56,807 nucleotides of DNA from Marivirga aurantiaca (lineage in GTDB: Bacteria > Bacteroidota > Bacteroidia > Cytophagales > Cyclobacteriaceae): contig NZ_JAEQBW010000017.1 of NCBI RefSeq assembly GCF_016679925.1, positions 1 through 56,807 on the forward strand, read 5' to 3'. Both the position numbers and the translations under genes were made by a program. Below are positions 28,380-37,825 of this stretch, piece after piece. Within the stretch, counting starts at the first letter, position 1; every line of letters starts with the position of its first letter. A model generated the notes under the pieces. It made no database searches, was not told the DNA's origin, and saw only the letters and a program-made list of their open reading frames with translations.

Positions 28380-29696
28380 ATGTCGCAAGATATCTCATCA
28401 TTTCAGGAATTTAAACTAAACAAGCAATTATTCAATGCAATTGATGATCTGGGCTACGAAAAACCCAGTCCCATTCAGCAAAAAGCAATCCCTTTGATAT
28501 TAAACGGACATGATGTAATAGGGATAGCACAAACCGGAACGGGTAAAACAGCTGCTTTCGTTTTGCCTCTTCTGATGAAATTAAAGTATGCACAAGGTGA
28601 TGCTCCGAGAGCTTTAGTCATAGCCCCGACTCGTGAATTAGTGATGCAGGTATATGAAAACCTGAAAGAACTGGGAAAATATACTGATTTAAGAGCCGTC
28701 TGCCTATATGGTGGTATTGGTGCCAAAAAACAAGCTGAAGAAGTAGCTGCAGGTTGTGATTTATTGGTGGCTACACCAGGCAGGCTATTGGACATTTATC
28801 AAATGGGTGTGCTCAATACCAAGCATATTAAAACATTTATACTTGATGAAGCCGACAAAATGATGGATATGGGTTTTATGCCTCAGATCAGAAATGTGCT
28901 GGAAATTTTACCCATGAAAAAACAGAACCTGTTTTTCTCAGCCACCTTTCCTGAAAAAGTGGAGAAGTACGCTTACGAATTTACTGATTTTCCTGAAAAA
29001 GTGGAGGTAACGCCCCAGGCTACTACCACGGATCTGGTCAAGCAACACCTTTACCATGTACCCAACTTCCTTACTAAAATCAACTTATTGCAACATTTAT
29101 TGCTCAATGAAAAACTGGGACGGGTGATCATTTTTGTGAGCACTAAAAAAACAGCTGATAATGTTTTTCATTTTATTGAAAGAAAGGTAACTGACAGTGT
29201 AAGAGTAATCCATGCCAATAAAGGGCAATCCACCAGGATTAACTCTGTTAAAGAATTTAGCGAGGGAAATATCAGGATATTGGTTTCTACAGATGTCACT
29301 GCCAGAGGAATTGATATTCACGAAGTGAGCCATGTAATCAATTTTGATGTACCTAATAAAAACGAAGATTACGTACACCGGGTAGGCAGAACAGGCCGGG
29401 TGCAACATAAAGGAGTAGCCATCACTTTCGTGAATGCCGCTGAGGTTTATAATATTGGAAAAATTGAAGAGCTGATCCGGATGAAAATTCCGGTGAGGAA
29501 GTTACCGAAAGAAGTAACAATAGAGGCTACTTTACCCGAAGAGCGACAAGCCATTGACATGGAAATTGACAGACAAAAAAGAATTGAAGATCCTGATTTC
29601 AAAGGTGCTTTCCATGAAAAAAAGAACCCTCATGCTGCCAAAGGAAAAAAAGGTGGCACTGGCAAAAAGCCTAAAGATAAGAGAAGGAAGAGATAG
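28380..29696 (+). CDS. DEAD-box RNA helicase (RhlE-like)
   Basis: The ATG at 28380 (MSQDISSF) gives a 438-residue helicase; the frame is open further upstream but only as antisense to pyrC. Motifs appear in order: Q motif (KPSPIQQKAIP), motif I AQTGTGKT, Ia PTREL, motif II DEAD in FILDEADKMMD, motif III SAT, and motif VI HRVGRTGRV. The basic tail (KKGGTGKKPKDKRRKR) probably binds RNA. It unwinds or remodels RNA, for example in ribosome assembly or cold adaptation. Which of the DEAD-box paralogues it is cannot be told from sequence alone. Confidence 0.93.
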   Translation: MSQDISSFQEFKLNKQLFNAIDDLGYEKPSPIQQKAIPLILNGHDVIGIAQTGTGKTAAFVLPLLMKLKYAQGDAPRALVIAPTRELVMQVYENLKELGKYTDLRAVCLYGGIGAKKQAEEVAAGCDLLVATPGRLLDIYQMGVLNTKHIKTFILDEADKMMDMGFMPQIRNVLEILPMKKQNLFFSATFPEKVEKYAYEFTDFPEKVEVTPQATTTDLVKQHLYHVPNFLTKINLLQHLLLNEKLGRVIIFVSTKKTADNVFHFIERKVTDSVRVIHANKGQSTRINSVKEFSEGNIRILVSTDVTARGIDIHEVSHVINFDVPNKNEDYVHRVGRTGRVQHKGVAITFVNAAEVYNIGKIEELIRMKIPVRKLPKEVTIEATLPEERQAIDMEIDRQKRIEDPDFKGAFHEKKNPHAAKGKKGGTGKKPKDKRRKR

Positions 29697-29750
29697 TGAG
29701 GTCTAAGATTAGACGCTTCTTAAATTGTGGATTTTGGAGTCTTGAAATAT

Positions 29751-30341
29751 CTAAGATTTCATATTATTTTGATCACGTATTTTCTCCAGATTCTCAACAT
29801 CATCCAAGTCTTTATGCCGACCTAAATTTTTCTTCTCCAAAATAAGATCATTGATGTGAATAACTCTGATAGGAATACCCTCTATCTCGCTTTGATATGA
29901 CCTTTGATAAACTTCTTCAAAATCCTCCTTCTTAAATAACGAAGTATATCCCATAAAATCAGCAGTAAAACCTGAATCGCCTATTGTCAAACTGCTCCAT
30001 CCTGGAATCAATGGAACTTTAAAGTAACTTTCTGCAGCAGGAACATCTACTTGAACAAGTGCTTTTACTAAACGCTTTTTATTTTCAGGCTCTTCCTTTA
30101 CCCATAAATCGATGTCGCCAGTTGTTCGTATATGTCCATGAAAAACAGTTGCTACGCCTCCTACCAATATATATTCCACTTTATTTTCAAACAGACTTTT
30201 TAATAACCCGAGAACTTCTTCACTATGAATATCCATAAAGTCTTTTGGTTCATTTCTCTTATTGGCCCTATATATTTTAGAAGCAAATCGAGTTAATCCG
30301 GTAAACTGCTTTAAGTTATCGATATTTGTTTTAACAGCCAT
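29751..30341 (-). CDS. Stand-alone nucleotidyltransferase-fold protein
   Basis: A 196-residue protein with a nucleotidyltransferase core: YILVGGVATVFHGHIRTTGD followed by IDLWV, giving the GG and DxD-type catalytic residues. VIHINDLILEKKNLGRHKDL is a typical end of this family. Related proteins include AbiEii/MNT toxins, but no antitoxin gene is next to it, so I make no toxin claim. The start may instead be the ATG at 30236 (MDIHSEEV), which would match the usual family N-terminus and remove 35 residues. It converges with the helicase gene 54 bases away. Confidence 0.72.
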   Translation of the reverse strand: MAVKTNIDNLKQFTGLTRFASKIYRANKRNEPKDFMDIHSEEVLGLLKSLFENKVEYILVGGVATVFHGHIRTTGDIDLWVKEEPENKKRLVKALVQVDVPAAESYFKVPLIPGWSSLTIGDSGFTADFMGYTSLFKKEDFEEVYQRSYQSEIEGIPIRVIHINDLILEKKNLGRHKDLDDVENLEKIRDQNNMKS

Positions 30342-30409
30342 AATAGCATATTTTTCCCATTAACAATATTTAAACAACTTTCATTGCAACTTACCGGAGT
30401 TCACACTTT

Positions 30410-31879
30410 CTATTCCTTTATTTCAACTTCCTCTTCCACCTCATCCACCAATGGTCTTCCCTCTCTGTTAGCCAATTCCCATGCGGTGTAAAAAACTAAA
30501 TCGGTCCTTTTTTTCAAGAGATCAAATTCTATTTTATCAACTGTATCAGTCGGTTTGTGATAATCCTTGTGCGTACCATTAAAATAAAATATGATTGGCA
30601 CTCCATTTTTGGCAAAGTTCCAATGATCAGATCTGTAATAAATTCTATCCGGATGGTCTTCTGCATTGTAAGTATAATCTAAATCCAGCTTGGTATAGTT
30701 GGAATTGATACTTTCACTGATCTCATGCAGTTCGGTTGAAATTCTATTAGAACCAATTAAATAAACAAATTCCCTGTTTTCTTTATGCACGGAATCTACA
30801 CGTCCTATCATATCAATATTCAAGTTGGCAATTGTTTGCTCCAAGGGGAAAACCGGGTTTTCTGCATAATAAGCAGAGCCCAAAAGCCCTTTTTCCTCTC
30901 CTGTTACTGGCATAAACAATATACTTCTTCTTGGTGTATATCCATCTTTTTTGGCCAATGCAAAAGCCTCGGCTATTTCCATTACAGCTGTTGTTCCGGA
31001 GGCATCATCATCAGCACCATTGTAAATTTCACCATTTTTAATCCCTTCATGATCATAATGGGCAGTCAATACCAGAATTTCATCTTTCTTCTCACCACCT
31101 TCCAAAAAGCCCAGTACATTTTCAGTTTCTATAACATTTACATTCACTTCACCATACAACTCAACTGTCGCCTTATCACCAATCTTCAAATTATCGAGAG
31201 GTTTACCGTATATTTTTTCTGCTACCTCAAGGTAGGTCACTAAACTTACCAAACCTTTATGGGAAGGCTTTTTCCTGGAAGTAGAGCCATGTGCGGCATA
31301 ATATTGACCATATCGAATCACCATATTCATCTTTGCACTGTCGTCAGCCAAAACTACAGCTCCTTTGGCTCCTTCACTTTCCAATTGCTCCAATATTGGA
31401 GTAAATTGTCCTTTAGCCTGAAACATTACAAACTTATCTTTCACTGAGAGCTGAGCCAAATCTTCTTTGCTGGCTTCATTTATATAAACAATTTCCACTT
31501 TTGATCTCTCCATTGGATTGTTGGACCAATAAACCATTTCTTCAAGGTTCTTTAGCGTATCATTATCAAATATTAATTCAGAATGACCTCTTTTGGTTTG
31601 GTATAGGTTAAATTTTTGGTAATAAGAATCTCCTTCAACCGGTGCACTCAATCCAATTTCTTCAAAATGCTTTTTTATATAATCAGCTGCCATTTTCTGC
31701 CCCTTTTTACCTGTTTCACGCCCCTCTAGCGAGTCTGAAGCAAGGATAGTTAAATGCCGGGTTAAATCTGCATCAGTAATAGTGGTTGCATATTTTCTGG
31801 CTACAGACTCATTCACTTGAGAATAAGACAGATAGGAGAAGCAAAAGCATCCGAAACAAAGAATTAAAAACTTATTCAT
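30410..31879 (-). CDS. M28 family metallopeptidase
   Basis: A 489-residue secreted or periplasmic aminopeptidase. A signal peptide covers residues 1-20 (ending SYSQ). A PA-type insert lies around residues 120-230, and the M28 zinc site is complete: LTAHYDHEG, NGADDDASGT, TGEEKGLLGS, NIDMIGR and the histidine in TDTVDKI preceded by HKDYHKP. The C-terminal 15 residues are very acidic. M28 enzymes cut N-terminal residues from peptides and help in nutrition. Two CAAATATA elements (31928-31947) read as promoter -7 elements on the minus strand. Confidence 0.92.
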   Translation of the reverse strand: MNKFLILCFGCFCFSYLSYSQVNESVARKYATTITDADLTRHLTILASDSLEGRETGKKGQKMAADYIKKHFEEIGLSAPVEGDSYYQKFNLYQTKRGHSELIFDNDTLKNLEEMVYWSNNPMERSKVEIVYINEASKEDLAQLSVKDKFVMFQAKGQFTPILEQLESEGAKGAVVLADDSAKMNMVIRYGQYYAAHGSTSRKKPSHKGLVSLVTYLEVAEKIYGKPLDNLKIGDKATVELYGEVNVNVIETENVLGFLEGGEKKDEILVLTAHYDHEGIKNGEIYNGADDDASGTTAVMEIAEAFALAKKDGYTPRRSILFMPVTGEEKGLLGSAYYAENPVFPLEQTIANLNIDMIGRVDSVHKENREFVYLIGSNRISTELHEISESINSNYTKLDLDYTYNAEDHPDRIYYRSDHWNFAKNGVPIIFYFNGTHKDYHKPTDTVDKIEFDLLKKRTDLVFYTAWELANREGRPLVDEVEEEVEIKE

Positions 31880-31927
31880 GATAAAAGGTTTAAAGGATAA
31901 ATAATTTAAATTTTACTGTAATCTGAA

Positions 31928-31947
31928 CAAATATACTATCAAATATA
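31928..31947 (-). promoter_or_regulatory. Putative -7 elements for M28 gene
   Basis: Two minus-strand TATATTTG copies, 31928-31935 and 31940-31947, match TAnnTTTG and lie 49 and 61 bases before the M28 start. No partner -33 was found. Confidence 0.35.
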
Positions 31948-32068
31948 TTGTACTTTTGTGGCATCATTCAGAAGCCTGAATATCATACAATTTTACAAAA
32001 GTTATCTTCAAATATGGGGTGAACAAACATTTAAAGCTATTTTAAATTTAAAAACCTAAAATGCATCA

Positions 32069-32076
32069 TATTTTTG
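32069..32076 (+). promoter_or_regulatory. Putative -7 element for gcvP
   Basis: TATTTTTG matches the TAnnTTTG consensus 38 bases before the gcvP ATG. A second match, TACTTTTG, lies at 31951-31958. No convincing -33 element. Confidence 0.35.
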
Positions 32077-32114
32077 CAAATCCCATATAACATGTGAAAA
32101 TTAATACAATACTT

Positions 32115-35024
32115 ATGAAATTAAACCCTCGTTACCAAGAAAGATTTGATGTGAGGCATAATGCACCGGATAAACAGCAAATAAAAGAGATGCTGGAAAT
32201 GGTCAAAGCCGATTCCCTGGAACATTTGATTGAAGAAACCATTCCTAAGAACATCAGGTTGAAACAGGACTTGAATTTACCTGCTGCACAAACAGAATTT
32301 GAATTCCTTGAGTCGTTCAAAAAAATGGCTTCTAAGAATCAAATTTATCGTTCCTACATTGGTTTAGGATATTACAATACACATGTTCCCGGTGTAATTC
32401 TGAGAAATATCATGGAAAATCCCGGATGGTATACTGCTTACACTCCTTACCAGGCTGAAATAGCCCAAGGCAGGTTGGAGGCACTTATCAACTTCCAAAC
32501 TATGGTAACAGATCTGACGGGAATGGAACTTGCCAATGCTTCCTTGTTGGATGAAGGAACTGCAGCAGCTGAAGGAATGAGCATGTTCTACGGTATGCGA
32601 AAAGGCAAGAAGAAAAACGCACATGTATTTTATGTAGATGAAAACATTTTCCCACAAACATTGGATGTGCTTAAGACGAGGGCTATTCCTATTGGTATTG
32701 AATTGAAAGTAGGAAAAATCACCGATATTGATGTAACTGACCCAACTATATTTGGTTTATACACTCAGCAAATTAATAGACAAGGGGATATCATTGATCT
32801 AAAACCTATTCTGGAAGCTGCACAGGAAAATGAAATTTTCTCTACTATAGGAGCTGATTTGTTATCCCTGACTTTACTAACCCCTCCCGGAGAATTAGGT
32901 GCTGATTGCGTGGTAGGTACCTCCCAAAGGTTTGGTATCCCGATGGGATATGGTGGCCCTCATGCTGCTTTTTTTGCCACCAGGGAAGCTTATAAAAGAC
33001 AAATTCCCGGCAGGATCATAGGAGTTTCTATAGATAAAGCCGGAAACAAAGCTTACAGAATGGCTTTACAGACCAGAGAACAGCATATCAAGAGAGAGAA
33101 GGCCACTTCCAATATTTGTACAGCCCAGGTTTTATTAGCTGTGATGGCAGGAATGTATGCCGTTTATCATGGACCAACCGGGTTGAAGAAAATTGCCATC
33201 CGTACACATTCTTTAGTGAAATTATTGGCCCAAGGCCTGGAATCACTCGGTTATCAGGTACTTAATAAAAATTATTTTGACACCATCAGTATAGAGTTGG
33301 AATCAGAAAAATTAAGGGAAATGCTTCACTCATTAACACTTGAGCATAAAATCAACCTTAATTTTAGTGGGGACAAAACAGTATCCATTGCCTTAAATGA
33401 GACCACAAGAATTGCAGATGTGAGTGAATTACTGGAAATTTTTGCATTAGTGCTTGATGAAGATGCTTCACTTTACAGAATAGAAGAAAAAGCCAATTCC
33501 CTTGAGTTGGACTGGCCAAAAAACTTCGTCAGAAAAAGCGCCTATCTGGAACATCCTGTTTTCAATAGTTATTTTGCAGAACATGAGATGTTGCGTTACA
33601 TTAAGAAATTGGAAAACAAAGACCTTTCTTTGGTGCATTCCATGATTTCATTGGGCTCATGTACAATGAAGCTGAATGCTACAACTGAAATGATTCCGGT
33701 TACATGGCCTGAATTAGGACATATCCACCCTTATGCTCCAAAAGAGCAAGCATTAGGCTACAGGGAGATGTTTATTAAACTGGAAAACATGCTAACGGAA
33801 ATCACTGGATTTGCAGCAACTTCCTTGCAACCGAATTCGGGCGCTCAGGGAGAATACGCAGGCTTAATGGTAATAAGAGCTTACCACTTAAGCAGAGGTG
33901 ACAACCAACGTAATGTTACAATCATTCCTTCTTCCGCACATGGTACCAATCCTGCAAGTGCAGTAATGGCTGGCATGGAAGTAGTAATTGTAAAGTGTGA
34001 CGATAATGGAAACATTGATTTAGTTGATTTAAAAACCAAAGCGGAAAAGCATAAAGAGAATCTTTCAGGATTAATGGTTACCTACCCATCCACTCACGGA
34101 GTGTTTGAGGAAGAAATCCAGGAGATTTGCGAAATCATCCACCAAAATGGGGGCCAGGTTTATATGGATGGTGCCAATATGAATGCACAAGTAGGGTTAA
34201 CTTCACCTGCCAATATTGGTGCCGATGTTTGTCACCTGAACTTGCATAAAACTTTTTGTATACCACATGGAGGCGGTGGACCTGGTATGGGACCAATTTG
34301 TGTGGCAGAACACCTGAAGAAATTCTTGCCAGGTAATCCATTAATTCCTACTGGTGGTGACAATTCTATTTCTTCTATTTCGTCTGCACCATGGGGAAGC
34401 GCAAGTATTCTGGCCATCAGTTATGCCTATATTTGCCTAATGGGAGCCGAAGGTTTGAAAGAAGCCACTCAATTGGCCATTTTAAATACCAACTATATCA
34501 AAGCGCGATTAGCCAATCACTTCCCTGTGCTATACACAAATAAAAAAGGACGCTCAGCACATGAAATGATTATCGACTGCCGATCTTTCAAGGAATTTGG
34601 TATAGAAGTAGAGGATATTGCTAAGCGTTTGATGGATTATGGCTATCATTCACCAACTGTTTCTTTTCCGGTACCTGGTACTATGATGATTGAGCCTACT
34701 GAAAGTGAGACTAAAACAGAGTTGGACAAATTCTGTGATGCCATGATTTCTATTAGAAAAGAAATTCAGGAAGTAGCAGATGGTTTGGCTGATCCACAAA
34801 ACAACGTATTGAAAAATGCCCCGCACACTATGTCTGTTGCTTTGGCAGAGAATTGGGACCTCCCTTATAGCAGAGAAAAAGCGGTATTTCCTTTGGCCTA
34901 TGTGAAAGCCAATAAGTTTTGGCCTAGTGTGAGCCGAATTGATAGTGCTTATGGTGACAGAAACTTAATGTGTAGCTGTATCCCTGTTTCTGAATATGAA
35001 AATGAGGAAGAAGCAATGGCGTAA
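32115..35024 (+). CDS. gcvP: Glycine dehydrogenase (decarboxylating), P protein
   Basis: ATG at 32115 gives 969 residues, the usual length of the fused P protein; a GTG at 32094 would add seven residues. The enzyme uses pyridoxal phosphate to decarboxylate glycine and passes the aminomethyl group to the H protein in the glycine cleavage system. The PLP-binding lysine is K712 in [19 protein letters not shown]. Other family blocks are [29 protein letters not shown], and [14 protein letters not shown]. It stands alone here; partners gcvT and gcvH are not in the window. A strong terminator follows it. Confidence 0.97.
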   Translation: MKLNPRYQERFDVRHNAPDKQQIKEMLEMVKADSLEHLIEETIPKNIRLKQDLNLPAAQTEFEFLESFKKMASKNQIYRSYIGLGYYNTHVPGVILRNIMENPGWYTAYTPYQAEIAQGRLEALINFQTMVTDLTGMELANASLLDEGTAAAEGMSMFYGMRKGKKKNAHVFYVDENIFPQTLDVLKTRAIPIGIELKVGKITDIDVTDPTIFGLYTQQINRQGDIIDLKPILEAAQENEIFSTIGADLLSLTLLTPPGELGADCVVGTSQRFGIPMGYGGPHAAFFATREAYKRQIPGRIIGVSIDKAGNKAYRMALQTREQHIKREKATSNICTAQVLLAVMAGMYAVYHGPTGLKKIAIRTHSLVKLLAQGLESLGYQVLNKNYFDTISIELESEKLREMLHSLTLEHKINLNFSGDKTVSIALNETTRIADVSELLEIFALVLDEDASLYRIEEKANSLELDWPKNFVRKSAYLEHPVFNSYFAEHEMLRYIKKLENKDLSLVHSMISLGSCTMKLNATTEMIPVTWPELGHIHPYAPKEQALGYREMFIKLENMLTEITGFAATSLQPNSGAQGEYAGLMVIRAYHLSRGDNQRNVTIIPSSAHGTNPASAVMAGMEVVIVKCDDNGNIDLVDLKTKAEKHKENLSGLMVTYPSTHGVFEEEIQEICEIIHQNGGQVYMDGANMNAQVGLTSPANIGADVCHLNLHKTFCIPHGGGGPGMGPICVAEHLKKFLPGNPLIPTGGDNSISSISSAPWGSASILAISYAYICLMGAEGLKEATQLAILNTNYIKARLANHFPVLYTNKKGRSAHEMIIDCRSFKEFGIEVEDIAKRLMDYGYHSPTVSFPVPGTMMIEPTESETKTELDKFCDAMISIRKEIQEVADGLADPQNNVLKNAPHTMSVALAENWDLPYSREKAVFPLAYVKANKFWPSVSRIDSAYGDRNLMCSCIPVSEYENEEEAMA

Positions 35025-35048
35025 GCAAAAGCATTATTAATTATATTA

Positions 35049-35092
35049 AAGCCACTTTAAAAGTTTCTATATCTTTTGAGTGGCTTTTTTTT
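35049..35092 (+). terminator. Terminator after gcvP
   Basis: AAGCCACT (35049-35056) pairs with AGTGGCTT (35079-35086), with further pairing of AAAAG and CTTTT inside. A run of T residues continues to 35092. Confidence 0.88.
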
Positions 35093-35242
35093 GTAAATTA
35101 TGGTCAACAAGATAACATCATGGCAAGCTTGAAGAAAATCTTAACCATGTTGTATTAATTGCAGGAATTGAAAAATACATAAACCCATTACATTATCGAA
35201 AAGCACCAATTATTTTTTAAACACTTTGAAAATTATATTGAC

Positions 35243-35767
35243 TTGTCTGAATCTTTAAAAGAAGATATCTCCAAAAGAATTCGTTTTGAACAATTCAAAA
35301 AGGGAGAACTTGTACATAATGCTGATTTAATCTGTACTAAGAGCTACTTTATTCAAGATGGAATTTTAAGGACTTATTTTTTGAAAGATGGCAAAGAAAT
35401 TAGTGAATATTTCTGTAGCGAAGGAGAATGGATCAATTCGCCTCGGAGCTTCATGCAAAGGAAGAAAGATATATATTACATTGATGCCATAGAAAATACT
35501 GATGTATATTGTTTAGATGTAAATGACCTGCTTTTCCTCTTTGACCACTACCCCGAAATGGAGCGCTACTCAAGGTTATCAATGGGCACTCTTTTTGGCC
35601 ATTTGATAGAACGAATCACTTCCTTACGATTTACAACTGCCCGGGAAAAGTATGAGCACTTTTGCCAAACCTACCATGACGTTAACCATCGCATTCCTCT
35701 GGGTATGATTGCTTCCTATTTAGGAATTAGTCAGGAAACATTAAGCAGGGTTCGGGCAAAAAGATAA
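35243..35767 (+). CDS. Crp/Fnr family regulator, start uncertain
   Basis: The annotated start TTG at 35243 gives 174 residues with a cyclic-nucleotide-like beta-barrel (KKGELVHNADLICTKSYFIQ) and a helix-turn-helix at the end (MIASYLGISQETLSRVR). The in-frame codons upstream, from about 35183, still read like family N-terminus (HQLFFKHFENYIDL), back to a TAA at 35180. The true start may therefore be a rare ATT or ATC near 35192, or the ATG may be lost. It could sense an oxidant or small molecule; no iron-sulfur cysteine pattern is present. Its proximity to the BAAT-like gene, 76 bases downstream, hints at a link. Confidence 0.75.
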   Translation: MSESLKEDISKRIRFEQFKKGELVHNADLICTKSYFIQDGILRTYFLKDGKEISEYFCSEGEWINSPRSFMQRKKDIYYIDAIENTDVYCLDVNDLLFLFDHYPEMERYSRLSMGTLFGHLIERITSLRFTTAREKYEHFCQTYHDVNHRIPLGMIASYLGISQETLSRVRAKR

Positions 35768-35843
35768 TCTTTTTGATTTAAATCAAAAGAAATAGAATTT
35801 ATTAGCAATACTTTTGGACATCGTAGACTTAAAATAAATTCCA

Positions 35844-36701
35844 ATGTTGAAAAAATTATTGATTGGCCTCATAGTGGTTCTTGGCACACTATTCTTATTT
35901 CTGGTATTATATACTCCCCCTATTTCAGAAAATCATGGTGAAATTCAAACAAGGTTGTACTTAGGAGAAGGTGAAAACCAGCCATTAGTCGTAGGATTTG
36001 GTGGTGGAGAAGGAGGAAATGCATGGGATAGTGATTACTGGAAAGATATCCGTAATGAATTCCTTAACCAGGGTTATTCCTTTTTAGCAATTGGTTATTT
36101 CGGTATTGAAAACATTCCTGCGGAACTTGATAGGATTTCACTTAATGCCATTCATGATTCGATCATGCAAATAGCCCTTCATCCTAAAATCAACCAACAA
36201 AAGATAGCTTTAATTGGCGGCTCAAAAGGTGCTGAACTTGCTTTGAACCTTGCAAGCAGATATCCGGACTATGGAGCAATAATTGGCATTGTACCCAGCC
36301 ATGTATCTTTTCCGGCCAACAATATGAGTGCTTCCACCTCCTCATGGACTTTTAACGGAGAAGAAATTCCTTATGTACCTATGCCGTGGGCGGCAGTACC
36401 TGCAGCTCTCAAGCATGATTTACATAGTGCTTTTTCTATTATGTTAGAAAACGAAGAAGCTGTAGAAAAAGCAAAAATAGCCGTGGAAAACATTCAAGGT
36501 TCTATCCTACTGGTTTCAGCTACTGAGGATGAAATGTGGCCATCTACTGAAATGTCAGAGGATATTATACAAACATTAAAAAAAGAAAATTTTGGGTATT
36601 ATTATGAGCATATTCCGGTACAGGGTGGGCATACAGAACCTCGAAAACATTTTAACCGCATTTTCGACTTCCTCAACAAACATTTTAAGGAATCATTGTA
36701 A
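35844..36701 (+). CDS. BAAT-like acyl-CoA thioester hydrolase family protein
   Basis: A 285-residue alpha/beta hydrolase. Residues 1-26 form a membrane anchor or signal sequence (LLIGLIVVLGTLFLFLVLY). The nucleophile elbow is GGSKGAEL, with S in the place where the bile acid-CoA amino acid acyltransferase family has C or S. VGFGGGEGGNAWDSDYW, ATEDEMWPS (acid) and QGGHTEPRKH (base) complete the triad. Substrate unknown. The gene lies downstream of the Crp/Fnr regulator and before a bidirectional hairpin. Confidence 0.82.
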   Translation: MLKKLLIGLIVVLGTLFLFLVLYTPPISENHGEIQTRLYLGEGENQPLVVGFGGGEGGNAWDSDYWKDIRNEFLNQGYSFLAIGYFGIENIPAELDRISLNAIHDSIMQIALHPKINQQKIALIGGSKGAELALNLASRYPDYGAIIGIVPSHVSFPANNMSASTSSWTFNGEEIPYVPMPWAAVPAALKHDLHSAFSIMLENEEAVEKAKIAVENIQGSILLVSATEDEMWPSTEMSEDIIQTLKKENFGYYYEHIPVQGGHTEPRKHFNRIFDFLNKHFKESL

Positions 36702-36709
36702 GCAAGAAA

Positions 36710-36744
36710 GGAGATTTGGAAAGATGATTTATTTCCAAATCTCC
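36710..36744. terminator. Bidirectional hairpin between convergent genes
   Basis: A perfect 13-base stem, GGAGATTTGGAAA (36710-36722) with TTTCCAAATCTCC (36732-36744), closes a nine-base loop. It has no T-run on the plus side but lies exactly between two converging genes. Confidence 0.7.
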
Positions 36745-36775
36745 TCATTCGCCATAAAATAACATCTCTGAATAA

Positions 36776-37654
36776 CTACCCTTGCTCAGATTGAAATTCA
36801 TCAATCAACTGCTTCACATCCAAATATTTTGATGCATTCAGGTAACTATCATCATTATAATACGCGAAAATGACTGTTTTATTTTTAATAGTGTCTATCA
36901 CTGTCCGACTTAAACCTTTTGGTAGTGCCGGACAACCATAGCTACGGCCAAGTCTTCCATATCTTTTCACAAAATCATCACTTACATAAGAAGCTTCATG
37001 CATTACAACTGCTCTTTTAAACATATTGTCATTCCAGCCTACTTCGTCTCCCATTAATCGCATACTATAACCGTTTATTCCAGTATATGTGCCTCCGGTT
37101 ACATAAAAACCAAGACTGCTAGAATTGGATGAACGTTCATTCGAAAATGTTCTAGCCATATCTTCCCCGGTGTTCCTTCCGTGACTTACAAGAGAATAGA
37201 ACATAAAATCCAACTGATCCAAATCAATAGTATAAAACCTTTTATCGCAACTGCTCTTGGTGAAATCTATGATCGAAACAATATTCTTGTCATTAAGTCT
37301 TTCATCTTGCTTCAGTGAATAATATCCTATCAGGGCATATCTAAAAGGTTTGAAATCCAATTTCACATCAGGATTCTTCTTGATCAATTGATGATAGAGG
37401 GATTTTACTGAGTCTTCAAAACTATCCAGAGAGTTAAAAAAAGAAAGCTCATATGCTTCTTTCTTTCGAATTGAATCTACCTCCACCATATCCTTAGGAT
37501 GGGGTCTTAGTTGAGTTAATGAATCTATTTCGGCATGAATTAATTTTTCTTCCTCGGATTCTATTCTGGTAGCTTCATCTGGTTTTTCGGAGCATGCTGT
37601 AAAATTCAGAAAGAAAGGGATAGTTAATAAGAGAGTAAAAAATCTTTTGAGCAT
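36776..37654 (-). CDS. Murein L,D-transpeptidase catalytic domain protein
   Basis: A 292-residue lipoprotein: the signal peptide ends at a lipobox FTAC (cysteine near residue 21). The catalytic part belongs to the YkuD-like group PF13645, with HGRNTGEDMA, GGTYTGINGYSM, VMHEASYVSDD and GRSYGCPALP, where the cysteine is the expected nucleophile. It probably makes or edits 3-3 peptide cross-links in peptidoglycan at the outer-membrane inner face. A second, larger L,D-transpeptidase gene lies 171 bases upstream in the same direction. Confidence 0.9.
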   Translation of the reverse strand: MLKRFFTLLLTIPFFLNFTACSEKPDEATRIESEEEKLIHAEIDSLTQLRPHPKDMVEVDSIRKKEAYELSFFNSLDSFEDSVKSLYHQLIKKNPDVKLDFKPFRYALIGYYSLKQDERLNDKNIVSIIDFTKSSCDKRFYTIDLDQLDFMFYSLVSHGRNTGEDMARTFSNERSSNSSSLGFYVTGGTYTGINGYSMRLMGDEVGWNDNMFKRAVVMHEASYVSDDFVKRYGRLGRSYGCPALPKGLSRTVIDTIKNKTVIFAYYNDDSYLNASKYLDVKQLIDEFQSEQG

Positions 37655-37825
37655 TGATATTGAATTTGAAATTTTTACTTTTAAAAATATGCACTTCTAC
37701 TATTGAAAAATAGAGAGGCATCAAGTAATCCTACTTCACCACCTTCAATCAAATTTGAGTAAAAATAGTTCCGGATTACCAAAGTATATACTCTGCAAAA
37801 CCTCACCATCATGGTTTTTAATCAC

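Noticed and set aside
29751-30341. Toxin-antitoxin system
   Set aside because: No antitoxin gene is adjacent, so only the enzyme fold is reported.
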